Source of the DNA: Blastocatellia bacterium AA13
GTDB lineage: Bacteria > Acidobacteriota > Blastocatellia > UBA7656
DNA length: 64,000 nt
Assembly: GCA_003222245.1 (NCBI GenBank)
Contig: QHVH01000015.1
Span: 1 to 64,000 of the forward strand
Direction: 5' to 3'
Below are positions 54,364 through 62,553 of this stretch, one piece after another. The first letter of the stretch is position 1; each line of letters starts with the position of its first letter. The notes beneath the pieces are model-generated. The model saw nothing but the letters and a program-made list of their open reading frames with translations, had not been told where the DNA came from and searched no databases. Both the position numbers and the translations under genes were made by a program.

Positions 54364-55362
54364 ATGAGTCAGAAACGCAGGGCAATGATTTCAGCTCTCG
54401 GCCGCTTTGTGCCGCCCAAAGTTGTTACTAACGACGATCTCGCCAAAGTCATCGATACCAACAATGAATGGATCTTGGACCGAACCGGCATCTCCGAGCG
54501 GCACGTGGTGGAACCCGGGACGCCCACATCCGAGCTGGCCGCTCAGGCGCTCGGAGATCTCCTACAGAAAAAAGGGATGGAGCCGGACGAAATCGAGCTA
54601 ATAATTGTCGCGACCGTCACTCCCGACATGTTCTTTCCGGCGACCGCGTGCATAGTTCAAAACAAAGTTCGAGCAACGCGAGCCTGGGGCTTCGATGTGT
54701 CGGCCGCCTGTTCCGGATTTCTTTACGCTCTGACCGTAGGTACTCAATTCATTCAGTCCGGCGCACATAGCAAAGTCGTTGTGATCGGCGCCGATGTCAT
54801 GTCGAGCATTGTTGATTACCAGGACCGCACCACCTGTGTGCTATTCGGAGATGGAGCCGGCGCAGTCTTGCTGGAGCCGTCGGATAACGATGCTTTTGGC
54901 ATACTGGACTTCAAGCATGAAATAGACGGCTCAGGAGCTCAATTTCTGTACATGCCCGGCGGCGGCAGCCTCAATCCTTCTTCTCACGAGACCGTAGAAA
55001 AGAAGATGCATTACGTCCATCAAGACGGCCAACCCGTCTTTAAGTATGCGGTAAGAAAAATGGGCGAGGTCAGCCGAGCCATTCTCGAGCGCAACGGCTA
55101 TTCGGGGGATGATATCGATCTTTTCATTGCGCATCAGGCGAACCTGCGAATCATTAATGCCGCGTCGGAGAAATTGGGCCTCCCAGCTTCAAAAGTAGTC
55201 AAGAACATCAACAAATTTGGAAATACCACCGCTGCCACGATACCTCTCGCGATTGGCGACGCAGTCGACGATGGACGATTAAAGAAAGGAAACCTCGTAC
55301 TATTCGCGGCCGTCGGAGCCGGTTATACGGTGGGATCGGTGCTTTCGCGTTGGGCCTTCTGA
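54364..55362 (+). CDS. fabH: Beta-ketoacyl-ACP synthase III
   Basis: Initiates fatty acid synthesis by condensing acetyl-CoA with malonyl-ACP. The catalytic triad is Cys in [13 protein letters not shown], His in [10 protein letters not shown] and Asn in [14 protein letters not shown]. Opening motif is [25 protein letters not shown]. The ATG at 54364 (332 residues) is preferred over the upstream frame start at 54277; AGGAGG lies about 12 bases before it and the extra N-terminal part has no family similarity. A third start at MISALG is also possible. It stands alone, 227 bases from the divergent kbl. Confidence 0.94.
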   Translation: MSQKRRAMISALGRFVPPKVVTNDDLAKVIDTNNEWILDRTGISERHVVEPGTPTSELAAQALGDLLQKKGMEPDEIELIIVATVTPDMFFPATACIVQNKVRATRAWGFDVSAACSGFLYALTVGTQFIQSGAHSKVVVIGADVMSSIVDYQDRTTCVLFGDGAGAVLLEPSDNDAFGILDFKHEIDGSGAQFLYMPGGGSLNPSSHETVEKKMHYVHQDGQPVFKYAVRKMGEVSRAILERNGYSGDDIDLFIAHQANLRIINAASEKLGLPASKVVKNINKFGNTTAATIPLAIGDAVDDGRLKKGNLVLFAAVGAGYTVGSVLSRWAF

Positions 55363-55470
55363 ACTAGATTGCCGCGGCTTCGTTCGAGTGCAAAGCGCAA
55401 TCCGGCATTTTCATCCTCGAAACAACCCCTCTCTGTTTAAGGAGCGACTAAAGGGCTCGCCTTTGAGCGT

Positions 55471-56514
55471 TCACTTTTTCTGAAGTGGGTGAGAATTCAG
55501 TGCTGATATTCGGCCATTTGAGCCGACTGCCCACCCGAGGCCTGACCGAGCAATATTAATGCTGTGATAACCTTCTTCGCCGCAGCTCATCCAATTGCGC
55601 CCATCATCAATAGAGTAGTCGCATCCTTTTTCACCCACGGCGACCAGAGCTTGCGTACCAATCACGTACTCCACGCACGACCTGTAACCCTTCGGCGCGC
55701 GGTCGGCAAGCCTCCACGTGATGCCTCCGTCGGTAGAGCGGGCGGCAGTTCGATCGCCCGAGTCAGGTGTTTTGTAATCGCCGCCGACTATCACTCCATT
55801 CAAATGGTCTCTAAATGAGACCGAGAAGATTCCCGTCGAATCCTGCCCGCTTATCATTGGAGTATTCGAAACAGCCCAGGTCCGGCCGCGGTCGGCCGAT
55901 CTGAACACTCGAGCAGCCTTCCCTCCGGTCACGAACCAAACGTTATTCTTACCTTCAACAGCTATACAGGAGCCGCTTGCCGCAAAGGCCGCCTCACCCG
56001 CAATCGCCGGAGGGAGATTCGCCGACGAAACCTGCTCCCATGCGGCTCCGCCGTTGGCGGTAGTCATTATCAAGAAGCGGCCATTGATCGGATCGCCAAG
56101 CGCAATACCGTTTCTCGAATCCCAGAACGCAAGGGCATCCAGAAAAATTCCTGGTGAACTATTGTTGTATTGAAGCGACCACGTGTGTCCTTCGTCCGTG
56201 GTCTTATAGATTCTACCCGCGGTCGCCATCAGGTACGCTGTATTGGCGTCCACGCCTTCGACGTCCCTGAAATCCAGAGCGGATGCTTCGGGCACAGTTC
56301 CGGGCGTCCAGGTTGAGCCTCCGTCAGTCGTCCTTAGAAATGTTCCGTTGCTTCCGCTCGCCCAGGCAATCGTATCGCTGACAGCGCTGACGCCCCGAAG
56401 CTGCGCTTTTGTCCCGCTGCTTTGGATAGTGAATTGGATTGGCCCCGCGTTTGAAGCCATGACCACCAGCATTGCCGGTAAAAGGACCCGGCGCAAAATT
56501 GTTATCATCATCAT
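55471..56514 (-). CDS. Secreted YCF48/BNR-type beta-propeller protein
   Basis: A 347-residue exported protein with a hydrophobic N-terminus (MLVVMASNAGP). It contains several BNR/Asp-box repeats such as TTDGGSTWTPG, TTDEGHTWSLQ, SADRGRTWAVS and STDGGITWRLA, arranged as a propeller like photosystem II assembly factor YCF48 and similar 'WD40/YVTN' proteins. In non-photosynthetic bacteria their role is unknown, perhaps protein-complex assembly or carbohydrate binding. It is the last of three minus-strand genes (PHP, deoC, this), 29 bases after deoC. Confidence 0.85.
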   Translation of the reverse strand: MMMITILRRVLLPAMLVVMASNAGPIQFTIQSSGTKAQLRGVSAVSDTIAWASGSNGTFLRTTDGGSTWTPGTVPEASALDFRDVEGVDANTAYLMATAGRIYKTTDEGHTWSLQYNNSSPGIFLDALAFWDSRNGIALGDPINGRFLIMTTANGGAAWEQVSSANLPPAIAGEAAFAASGSCIAVEGKNNVWFVTGGKAARVFRSADRGRTWAVSNTPMISGQDSTGIFSVSFRDHLNGVIVGGDYKTPDSGDRTAARSTDGGITWRLADRAPKGYRSCVEYVIGTQALVAVGEKGCDYSIDDGRNWMSCGEEGYHSINIARSGLGWAVGSNGRISALNSHPLQKK

Positions 56515-56543
56515 TCTAGAAGACTCAATGTAGAAGGACTCGA

Positions 56544-57431
56544 TCAGTAAGCGACGGACGTGCTGTCAGACGGCCGGCCTTTGGCTTCCTGGATAATCTT
56601 TACGCCTACGCTTGCGCCGATTCTGGTAGCGCCGGCGCTGATCATCTCCTGGGCGGCCTTATAGTCTTTGACTCCGCCTGAAGCCTTGACGCCCATCTGC
56701 GCACCGACGACTCTGCGCATTAAAGCGATATCGGCGACCGTTGCGCCGCCTTTGCTGAAGCCGGTGGATGTTTTGACAAAATCAGCGGCGGCTTCTTTGG
56801 CGAGCTGACACGCCCTGACCTTTTCGTCATCGGTTAGAAGCGCGGTTTCGATGATGAGCTTGGAGACCGCGCCGGCTTCACGCGCTACAGCAGTTACGGC
56901 CGCGATGTCGCGCCCCGCAAGCTCATAGTCGCGGGATTTCAACGCGCCGATGTTCAGAACCATGTCCAGCTCTCTAGCGCCGTCGAAAACAGCGCGTCTT
57001 GCTTCAAAGGCCTTGACGTCGGATGTGTTCGCGCCGAGAGGGAAGCCGATCACGGTACAAACGGCTACTCCAGTACCACGCAGCGCGCATGCGGCCTCGC
57101 GTACCCAAACCGGATTAATACAGACGGAGGCGAAGCCATAAAGCGCTCCCTCCTCGCAGAGCTTCAATATCTCGTCGCGCGTGGCCTCTGGCTTGAGCAG
57201 CGTGTGATCTATATAGCGAGCCATCTGTTTTCCTGCCTCGCTCTCGGCTCCGGACAGGCCGAGCCGAACGCCGCCATCGGAAAGAATCGATTTCATACTC
57301 TCCGGGCATTGAACAAAGCAGGCATCGTGCTCAAGCGCGCATGGAACGGCCGCATTCCCATTCCCGAGACGTAATAGGATCTCGTCCGTGATTTGGGCGA
57401 CCAGTTCTTCGATTTTCCACTCGCTTTGCAT
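56544..57431 (-). CDS. deoC: Deoxyribose-phosphate aldolase with N-terminal extension
   Basis: A class I aldolase that splits 2-deoxyribose 5-phosphate into glyceraldehyde 3-phosphate and acetaldehyde. The core starts near residue 71 with [17 protein letters not shown], then [15 protein letters not shown], and the Schiff-base Lys in [15 protein letters not shown], with [14 protein letters not shown]. The first 70 residues are extra relative to E. coli DeoC. They begin with an amphipathic helix, [17 protein letters not shown], and a linker with three cysteines (Cys31, Cys38, Cys42). That helix resembles encapsulation peptides of bacterial microcompartments, where aldolases of this type occur. 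No shell gene is in the window. It follows the PHP gene by 27 bases. Confidence 0.9.
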   Translation of the reverse strand: MQSEWKIEELVAQITDEILLRLGNGNAAVPCALEHDACFVQCPESMKSILSDGGVRLGLSGAESEAGKQMARYIDHTLLKPEATRDEILKLCEEGALYGFASVCINPVWVREAACALRGTGVAVCTVIGFPLGANTSDVKAFEARRAVFDGARELDMVLNIGALKSRDYELAGRDIAAVTAVAREAGAVSKLIIETALLTDDEKVRACQLAKEAAADFVKTSTGFSKGGATVADIALMRRVVGAQMGVKASGGVKDYKAAQEMISAGATRIGASVGVKIIQEAKGRPSDSTSVAY

Positions 57432-57458
57432 CGTCTGCTTTGCAAATATCCGTGCGAA

Positions 57459-58334
57459 CTAACAGGTGGAGGTGCGGCGCGGCCGGGCGGCCCGGTTCTT
57501 CAGAGCCTCCAGAACAGAGTAAGGCACGAAGAGATCGCCGGTTCCTTTCACGATATCGATATCCGGCTTATAAGAACCGTGGAAGTCACTGCCGCCGGTG
57601 GTAACGATTCCGCACCGCTCTGCTATCTGTGAATATAGGAGGCGCTGCTCCCGGCTATGCCGGCTATAGATCGCCTCAATGCCGTCGAGTCCAAGCTTGC
57701 ACAGACTCAACACCAGCGCTTCGGTCTCTTCAAACGACTGGAGTTGGAGCTGATATGGATGGGCGAGGACCGCCGCTCCACCGGCTGAGTGAATAAGAGA
57801 AATCGCGTTGGCCGGATTGAGCCTGATCTTCTCGTGATAGGCCGGCGCTCCCTTCGCAAGGTATCTATCGAATGCATCTTGAATGCTGGACGCATAGCCC
57901 TTGGACACGAGTACTCGCGCGAAGTGAGGTCTGCCGACAATTTCGTTTCCCGCCAGCGCGGCCGCCTCGTCGTATGACACATTCATACCTAACGCTTGAA
58001 GCTTTCGCGCGATTTCCGGATTGCGGCGCTCGCGGCCCTCTTTTAGATCGCCGAGTTTCGATCGCAGCTCGTCGGAATCGGGATCGATGAAGTATCCAAG
58101 TAGGTGCATCGTGCCCGGACGGTATTCCGCGCTGATCTCAATGCCGTCGATAAACTCGACTCCGGCGCTAACCGCGGCCCGCCTTCCTTCCGCTAGACCC
58201 GAGACGGTGTCGTGATCGGTTATAGCTATTGCTTGCGCTCCGTTCCTGAGAGCCAGGGCCACGAGATCGGCGGGCCCGACGCTGCCGTCCGAATGAGTCG
58301 TATGAGTATGAAGATCTATCGCCCCTCCATGCAT
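57459..58334 (-). CDS. PHP domain phosphoesterase (RNase AM/TrpH-like)
   Basis: A 291-residue PHP-domain protein. Metal-site motifs are DLHTHTTHSDGS, ITDHDTVSGLAEG, VEFIDGIEIS, GRPHFARVLVSKGY and SDFHGSYKPD, in the order typical of the YciV/TrpH type that removes 5' nucleotides from 3',5'-bisphosphates or short RNA. Some members are nonspecific phosphatases. It is the first gene of the minus-strand unit followed by deoC and the YCF48-like gene. Confidence 0.88.
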   Translation of the reverse strand: MHGGAIDLHTHTTHSDGSVGPADLVALALRNGAQAIAITDHDTVSGLAEGRRAAVSAGVEFIDGIEISAEYRPGTMHLLGYFIDPDSDELRSKLGDLKEGRERRNPEIARKLQALGMNVSYDEAAALAGNEIVGRPHFARVLVSKGYASSIQDAFDRYLAKGAPAYHEKIRLNPANAISLIHSAGGAAVLAHPYQLQLQSFEETEALVLSLCKLGLDGIEAIYSRHSREQRLLYSQIAERCGIVTTGGSDFHGSYKPDIDIVKGTGDLFVPYSVLEALKNRAARPRRTSTC

Positions 58335-58668
58335 GGGCTGGATATTATCGGCGGAAATTTAATCAGTCAAACAAGGGCGATCAGAGGCCGCGAAACTCAC
58401 CGCCCTAGCCTGTTTCAGGGCATCGCCCCAGAATAGGCTTCTATAGCCTAGTTCCAGCCCGGTGGCGTAGAAACGGCTTCAGCAGCTTTTTTCACGGTTC
58501 ACAAAAACGACGACGGATACTCGATCGCGCTGCTCGGCCTGCGTGCGGCGCATCATTCAAGCGGCCGGCGCCGCGATTTAGCTTCGCCACGAAGAATGCC
58601 ACAGGAGCCGGTTTCAGGGTTATGGCCTCCACTCGAAGCAACATCGTGCGATGTCAAGAAAAAAATCG
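58335..58668. other. Spacer without identified gene
   Basis: About 330 bases upstream of the PHP gene and before the KKGGA promoter. I see no coding frame, tRNA or convincing terminator. A T-run near 58482 follows no clear stem. Confidence 0.5.
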
Positions 58669-58697
58669 TTGACAACCATGCGACATGTATCTATATA
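58669..58697 (+). promoter_or_regulatory. Consensus sigma-70 promoter of the KKGGA gene
   Basis: Perfect TTGACA (58669-58674), 17 bases, then TATATA (58692-58697). Among promoters in this window this is the best match to consensus. It implies strong constitutive initiation near 58704. Confidence 0.8.
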
Positions 58698-58711
58698 CAA
58701 CAATATGTTGT
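58697..58711 (+). promoter_or_regulatory. Palindrome over the transcription start (operator candidate)
   Basis: ACAACA (58697-58702) and TGTTGT (58706-58711) form a perfect six-base dyad with a 3-base spacer. It overlaps the end of the -10 box and the expected start site, where a repressor would block transcription. Confidence 0.55.
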
Positions 58712-58727
58712 GTATCATTTACACTAG

Positions 58728-58762
58728 TACACAAGAGCTGATCTAGTACAGCATCTTGTGTA
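58728..58762 (+). promoter_or_regulatory. Hairpin in the 5' leader of the KKGGA gene
   Basis: TACACAAGA (58728-58736) pairs with TCTTGTGTA (58754-58762). An inner GCTG/CAGC stem (58737-58740, 58749-58752) extends it to about 13 pairs with one bulged A and an 8-base loop. It ends 16 bases before the ribosome-site region, so it may stabilise the message or control its translation. Confidence 0.6.
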
Positions 58763-58797
58763 TGGAGACAATCTAAAGGAAAGGAGAAACATACATT

Positions 58798-58896
58798 ATG
58801 GCAACTGCAAAGAAGGGCGGCGCAAAGAAAGGTGGCGCCAAGAAGGGCGGCGCCAAGAAAGGCGGCGCGAAGAAGGGCGGCGCCAAGAAGAGATAA
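58798..58896 (+). CDS. 32-residue KKGGA-repeat basic microprotein
   Basis: A tiny protein reading Met-Ala-Thr-Ala, five KKGGA repeats, then Lys-Lys-Arg. It is extremely basic (13 of 32 residues are Lys or Arg) and low in complexity, like the C-terminal tails of histone H1-like or HU-type chromosomal proteins that bind DNA or RNA by charge. It could instead be a filler tail or RNA-binding peptide. The DNA repeats every 15 bases with synonymous changes (GGC or GGT, GCC, GCA or GCG), so selection acts on the protein. GGAAAGGAG precedes the ATG. Promoter, leader hairpin and terminator frame the gene exactly, which supports real expression. It is too short for routine gene callers. Confidence 0.75.
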   Translation: MATAKKGGAKKGGAKKGGAKKGGAKKGGAKKR

Positions 58897-58938
58897 TTCT
58901 GCCGCCACGCAAAACGGGGGTTCTCTGTGTGAGAACGC

Positions 58939-58971
58939 GGGGATGGGCGACCATCCCCTTTTTCTTTTTTT
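58939..58971 (+). terminator. Terminator after the KKGGA gene
   Basis: GGGGATGG (58939-58946) pairs perfectly with CCATCCCC (58951-58958) around a GCGA tetraloop of the stable GNRA class, followed by a long T-run. It also lies just before the 3' end of the convergent acyltransferase gene. Confidence 0.9.
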
Positions 58972-58983
58972 GAGCTTCGAGGG

Positions 58984-59964
58984 TCAGGCTTTGAGCGGCC
59001 CTTTTATAGCGCGCCGATCTTCTTCGATGTTACGCGAGACGTCATAAAGATCATTCTCGCCTTCCGGCCGTGTTCGCCAGCGTTTATGAACCCATAGCCA
59101 TTGATCGGGATGTTGTCTTATCTGTCTTTCGATAATCGATGTAAAGAGCGCGGTGTTCGCACGGACATCTTCCTTCAAATCCCCTGTCCGAGTAAGGGGC
59201 GCTTCCGGTTCGAATACTAACTTGTGCTTTCGTAGCTCACGATCCCAATGAATGAATCCAGGTACGACCGGAGCGCCGGTTCTCAGCGCGAAGGTCGCCA
59301 GGCCCGTGCTCGAACACGCGGGAATACCGAAGAAGTCGCAAAATACTCCCTCGCCCTCGAGTGTGTTTACGTCGATAAGGAATCCAACGGCCAGTCCTCT
59401 TTTAAGATCCGTCAACACCTGCTTCACGGATTCATTCTTGTCGATTGTCTTGTTGCCGGAGCCTTCACGGTAAGCTTTGACGATCTGATTCGCGAGAGGA
59501 TTGTCGATCGGCCGAACGAGGAAACTCAGCGGGAAACCGTACGCACCCTGAGCATAGGCGCATAACTCCCACGCCCCAAGGTGACCCGTCAAAAATAGAA
59601 CGCCCTGGCCTTTCTCGGAGGCTCGCAAATAATTCTCAAGGCCGTCGTATGCAACAATCTTATGGATATTGTCTTTTGAGATCTTTGGAAATTGCGAGAA
59701 CTCCGCGAGCAATCTGCCGAGATTCTGGAATGCACCCCTGACAATAAATTTACGATCTTCTTCAGGAAGCGCCGGCATCGCCATCTGAAGGTTTCGGAAA
59801 GCCGTCCTTCTGAGCCGCCCGTGCACAAGATAAACAACGGTGCAAATCGCGCTTCCAAAGAACAGCGCGACTCGTCTCGGCAGCAGACCCATCAATTTGA
59901 GGATTGTCCAGGCCGGAATGAACTCTAACCATTCGCGGAAGGCGGGCCGTCGTTTCGAACGCAC
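58984..59964 (-). CDS. Lysophospholipid acyltransferase, LpxL/HtrB family
   Basis: A 326-residue membrane-associated acyltransferase of the LpxL-LpxM family. These attach secondary acyl chains to lipid A in Gram-negatives; related members act on other lipids. The catalytic HxxxxE appears as TGHLGAWELCAYAQ, with an N-terminal membrane segment (VALFFGSAICTVVYLVHG). The conserved blocks FLVRPIDNPLANQIV and RGLAVGFLIDVNTLEGEGVFCDFFG follow, as does PDQWLWVHKRWRTRP near the end. The family assignment is firm. Whether the substrate is lipid A depends on Lpx genes elsewhere. Confidence 0.9.
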   Translation of the reverse strand: MRSKRRPAFREWLEFIPAWTILKLMGLLPRRVALFFGSAICTVVYLVHGRLRRTAFRNLQMAMPALPEEDRKFIVRGAFQNLGRLLAEFSQFPKISKDNIHKIVAYDGLENYLRASEKGQGVLFLTGHLGAWELCAYAQGAYGFPLSFLVRPIDNPLANQIVKAYREGSGNKTIDKNESVKQVLTDLKRGLAVGFLIDVNTLEGEGVFCDFFGIPACSSTGLATFALRTGAPVVPGFIHWDRELRKHKLVFEPEAPLTRTGDLKEDVRANTALFTSIIERQIRQHPDQWLWVHKRWRTRPEGENDLYDVSRNIEEDRRAIKGPLKA

Positions 59965-60142
59965 GGGCTGACGCTATCACGCGGTATTTCGAGTGTCAAA
60001 CAAGCTGCATTGCGAGCCGTGATGTCAATACCGACACTGTTTGTCAATACTCTTGCGCCGCACCATCTGTTGAGATATTCTCTAACTGCTTCCAGTATTG
60101 CCCCTTCCTTAAGTCACCCCAACCCAAAACGGAGAACAGACA

Positions 60143-60988
60143 ATGAGAGAGTTGGTGTCGATGTTTGCATGGCCAATAGCTATGATCCTGACGGCCGGCG
60201 CTGTTGTTTCGGCACAACAACAGCCGCAAACTCCAAAGCGCGTCCCTCGACTTACAACCGAAGACGTTGTTCGCGACAAGCCCACTCAAGTGATCTCCGA
60301 ACCGGCAACCGAAAGCAAGGACTCCAAAGCTGCCGCAAAGCCGGAAGCCGACGCCGCGGTCGATAAGGGCACGCGGCCTGCAGCGGCAAGCGCGGAAGAG
60401 ACTACCTGGCGCGAGTCAGTGAAGCACGCTCGTGAAATCGCAAAAAACGCCGAGCGCGCGGCGGAAGAGGCCGAGCTGCGAGTCAACGATCTGCGAAATC
60501 AGCTTGGAATATCAGGGAAAACGACCGCCTTCAGGAATCAAATCGCGGCCGATCTTGAAGAAGCCGGCCAGATAGTCAAACAACGCAAGCTCGAAGCTCG
60601 TCAGGCAATGGATGAAGTGAGTGCCCTACTCGAGGAAGGCAACAACAAAGGTTACAAAGAAGAGGAAGGTCCGAAGTCGGTTAGCTCGGACGGAAAACCC
60701 AACGAAGACTATTACCGAGGCCGATTCGCTGAGTTGTCCGCGGCACTCGAAGATGCGGAGCGCAAGGTACAGCTTTATGGGAATCGAGTGCGCGAATACA
60801 ATCAGCGAATTACAAGCAACAGCGTTTCGGGCGACAACTTCTACCTTGCTCAGATCAAGCAGGATAGGGACGATGCTCAACACCAATTGGACGAGGCGCT
60901 GGCCGGACGCGAGAAGGCGGTAAAGGAACTTGACGCGCTAAAGGATCAGGCTCGAGCAGCCGGCCTGCCTCCGGGAATATTCAGATAA
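60143..60988 (+). CDS. Exported coiled-coil protein of unknown function
   Basis: A 281-residue protein with a signal peptide cut near VVSAQQ, a Gln/Pro/Thr-rich disordered part and a long helical region from residue about 85. Within it alternate charged and hydrophobic heptads, for example WRESVKHAREIAKNAERAAEEAELRVNDLRN, and later LEDAERKVQLYGNRVREYNQRI. The second half is also coiled-coil (RDDAQHQLDEALAGREKAVKELDALKDQARA). I do not recognise a family; similar proteins in Acidobacteria are unassigned. A weak GGAG precedes the ATG. It is followed by the NtrC-type regulator gene after about 160 bases (to ATG 61150). Confidence 0.78.
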   Translation: MRELVSMFAWPIAMILTAGAVVSAQQQPQTPKRVPRLTTEDVVRDKPTQVISEPATESKDSKAAAKPEADAAVDKGTRPAAASAEETTWRESVKHAREIAKNAERAAEEAELRVNDLRNQLGISGKTTAFRNQIAADLEEAGQIVKQRKLEARQAMDEVSALLEEGNNKGYKEEEGPKSVSSDGKPNEDYYRGRFAELSAALEDAERKVQLYGNRVREYNQRITSNSVSGDNFYLAQIKQDRDDAQHQLDEALAGREKAVKELDALKDQARAAGLPPGIFR

Positions 60989-61149
60989 TTGAAGTCTCCG
61001 CCGATGCCCCTGGACAATCTCAAGACCCCGCTAAGCGTGAATCTTTGAATATTAATCAAGTAGAGAGAATCAGTAACGAGGCCCGTTCGAGACTCCGCGG
61101 AGCCTCAAACTCCGAAAGCGCCGGTGCACGCCTAAGCCTGAATGAATCA

Positions 61150-62529
61150 ATGGATGAGATACTGATCGTTGAAGATAAGGACAGCCTTCGACAGATGCTC
61201 CGCCTTACGCTTGAGAACGCGGGCTATTCCGTCGATGAAGCCGGAGACGGGGCCGAGGCGCGGCGAAAGCTCAAATCGGCCAGGTACTCTCTGGTAATTA
61301 CCGATCTCAAGATGCCTCGGGCGGATGGTCTCGAAGTCCTTCGCGCCGCCAAGCTCGCCGATCCTGAGACAGCGGTCATAGTATTGACCGCCTACGGAAC
61401 AATTGATGAAGCAGTGCAGGCGATGAAGGAAGGAGCCTATGAGTTCCTTCAGAAGCCGGTCGACAGCCGCCACTTGCTATTGCTCATCGAGCATGCGCAA
61501 GAAGAGCGAAGGCTTCGCGTCGAAAATATACTTTTGCGGGATGAATATGCACGGCGCTACGGATTTCCCAGGATCATCGGAGACTCGCCTGCCATGGCGA
61601 CGGTCGGGCGCGAGATTCAGCAATTGGCGCCGACCCCTACGACGGCGCTTTTACTCGGAGAGTCCGGAACCGGAAAAGAACTGTTCGCGCGAGCGATTCA
61701 TCACCTCAGCCCGCGCCGCGACATGCCCTTCATCGCGATCAACTGCGCGGCGATTCCGGATACGCTCATAGAAAATGAACTATTCGGACATGAAAAGGGC
61801 GCCTATACGGGAGCCGATCAGAGGCGCGTCGGCAAATTTGAGCTTGCTGCCCGCGGCACTATATTCCTCGACGAGATAAGCGAAATCGCTCCGGGAGTTC
61901 AATCAAAGCTCTTGCGCGTTTTGGAGGAACGAAAGGTAAGCCGGCTGGGAGGCACATCCGACATTGAAGTTGATGTTCGTGTCATAGCCGCTACCAATCG
62001 AGACTTAAAAGGAGCAGTTGCCTCGAAGGAGTTCCGCGAGGATCTCTACTATCGGCTGGCAGTATTCCCGGTTCGAATACCGCCCCTGAGGGAAAGACGC
62101 GGTGACATTCAACAACTCGCGGAGTTCTTCGCCGCGAAATTTGGGCGCGAGCTCAAGCGAGCGCCGCTGAAACTCAGCGACGAAGCCACGCGGGCGCTCG
62201 AAGAGTACGATTGGCCTGGTAATGTCCGAGAGTTGGAAAACTGTATCGAGCGCGCCTGTATTCTGGCTCGAGGTCAGGAAGTTACTACAGCCGATCTGAA
62301 CATAAGTCCGCCTTCGGACTACTCGCCGCGCGAGCAGAGCGCGTTGTTGAATGGATTCGAGATGCGAGGCACTCTGGCCGAGGTGAGCGCACGCGCGCAA
62401 CGTCTGGTCGAAAGGCGAAAGATCGAGCTGGCGTTGAAAGAGAACAACTATAATAAGTCACGCGCTGCGGAGAAACTGGGAGTCAGCTACAAGACTCTAC
62501 TGACTCGAATAAAGGAACTCGAGCTGTAA
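61150..62529 (+). CDS. NtrC-family sigma-54-dependent response regulator
   Basis: A 459-residue transcription activator. The receiver domain has phospho-acceptor Asp52 in ITDLKMPRADGLEVL. The AAA+ domain has Walker A LLGESGTGKELFAR, the sigma-54-contacting GAYTGA loop (Tyr replaces the common Phe), Walker B GTIFLDEISEI, sensor ATNRDLKGAV and RLAVFPVRIPPLRERRGDI. The C-terminal Fis-type helix-turn-helix ends NKSRAAEKLGVSYKTLLTRIKEL. The ATG at 61150 (MDEILIVED) is preferred; a TTG at 61045 opens the frame 35 residues earlier. No kinase is adjacent, so its partner lies elsewhere; the unlinked hybrid kinase at 23410 has its own receiver. Confidence 0.94.
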   Translation: MDEILIVEDKDSLRQMLRLTLENAGYSVDEAGDGAEARRKLKSARYSLVITDLKMPRADGLEVLRAAKLADPETAVIVLTAYGTIDEAVQAMKEGAYEFLQKPVDSRHLLLLIEHAQEERRLRVENILLRDEYARRYGFPRIIGDSPAMATVGREIQQLAPTPTTALLLGESGTGKELFARAIHHLSPRRDMPFIAINCAAIPDTLIENELFGHEKGAYTGADQRRVGKFELAARGTIFLDEISEIAPGVQSKLLRVLEERKVSRLGGTSDIEVDVRVIAATNRDLKGAVASKEFREDLYYRLAVFPVRIPPLRERRGDIQQLAEFFAAKFGRELKRAPLKLSDEATRALEEYDWPGNVRELENCIERACILARGQEVTTADLNISPPSDYSPREQSALLNGFEMRGTLAEVSARAQRLVERRKIELALKENNYNKSRAAEKLGVSYKTLLTRIKELEL

Positions 62530-62553
62530 GCGCTACGTGAGCGAAGGCCCTGC

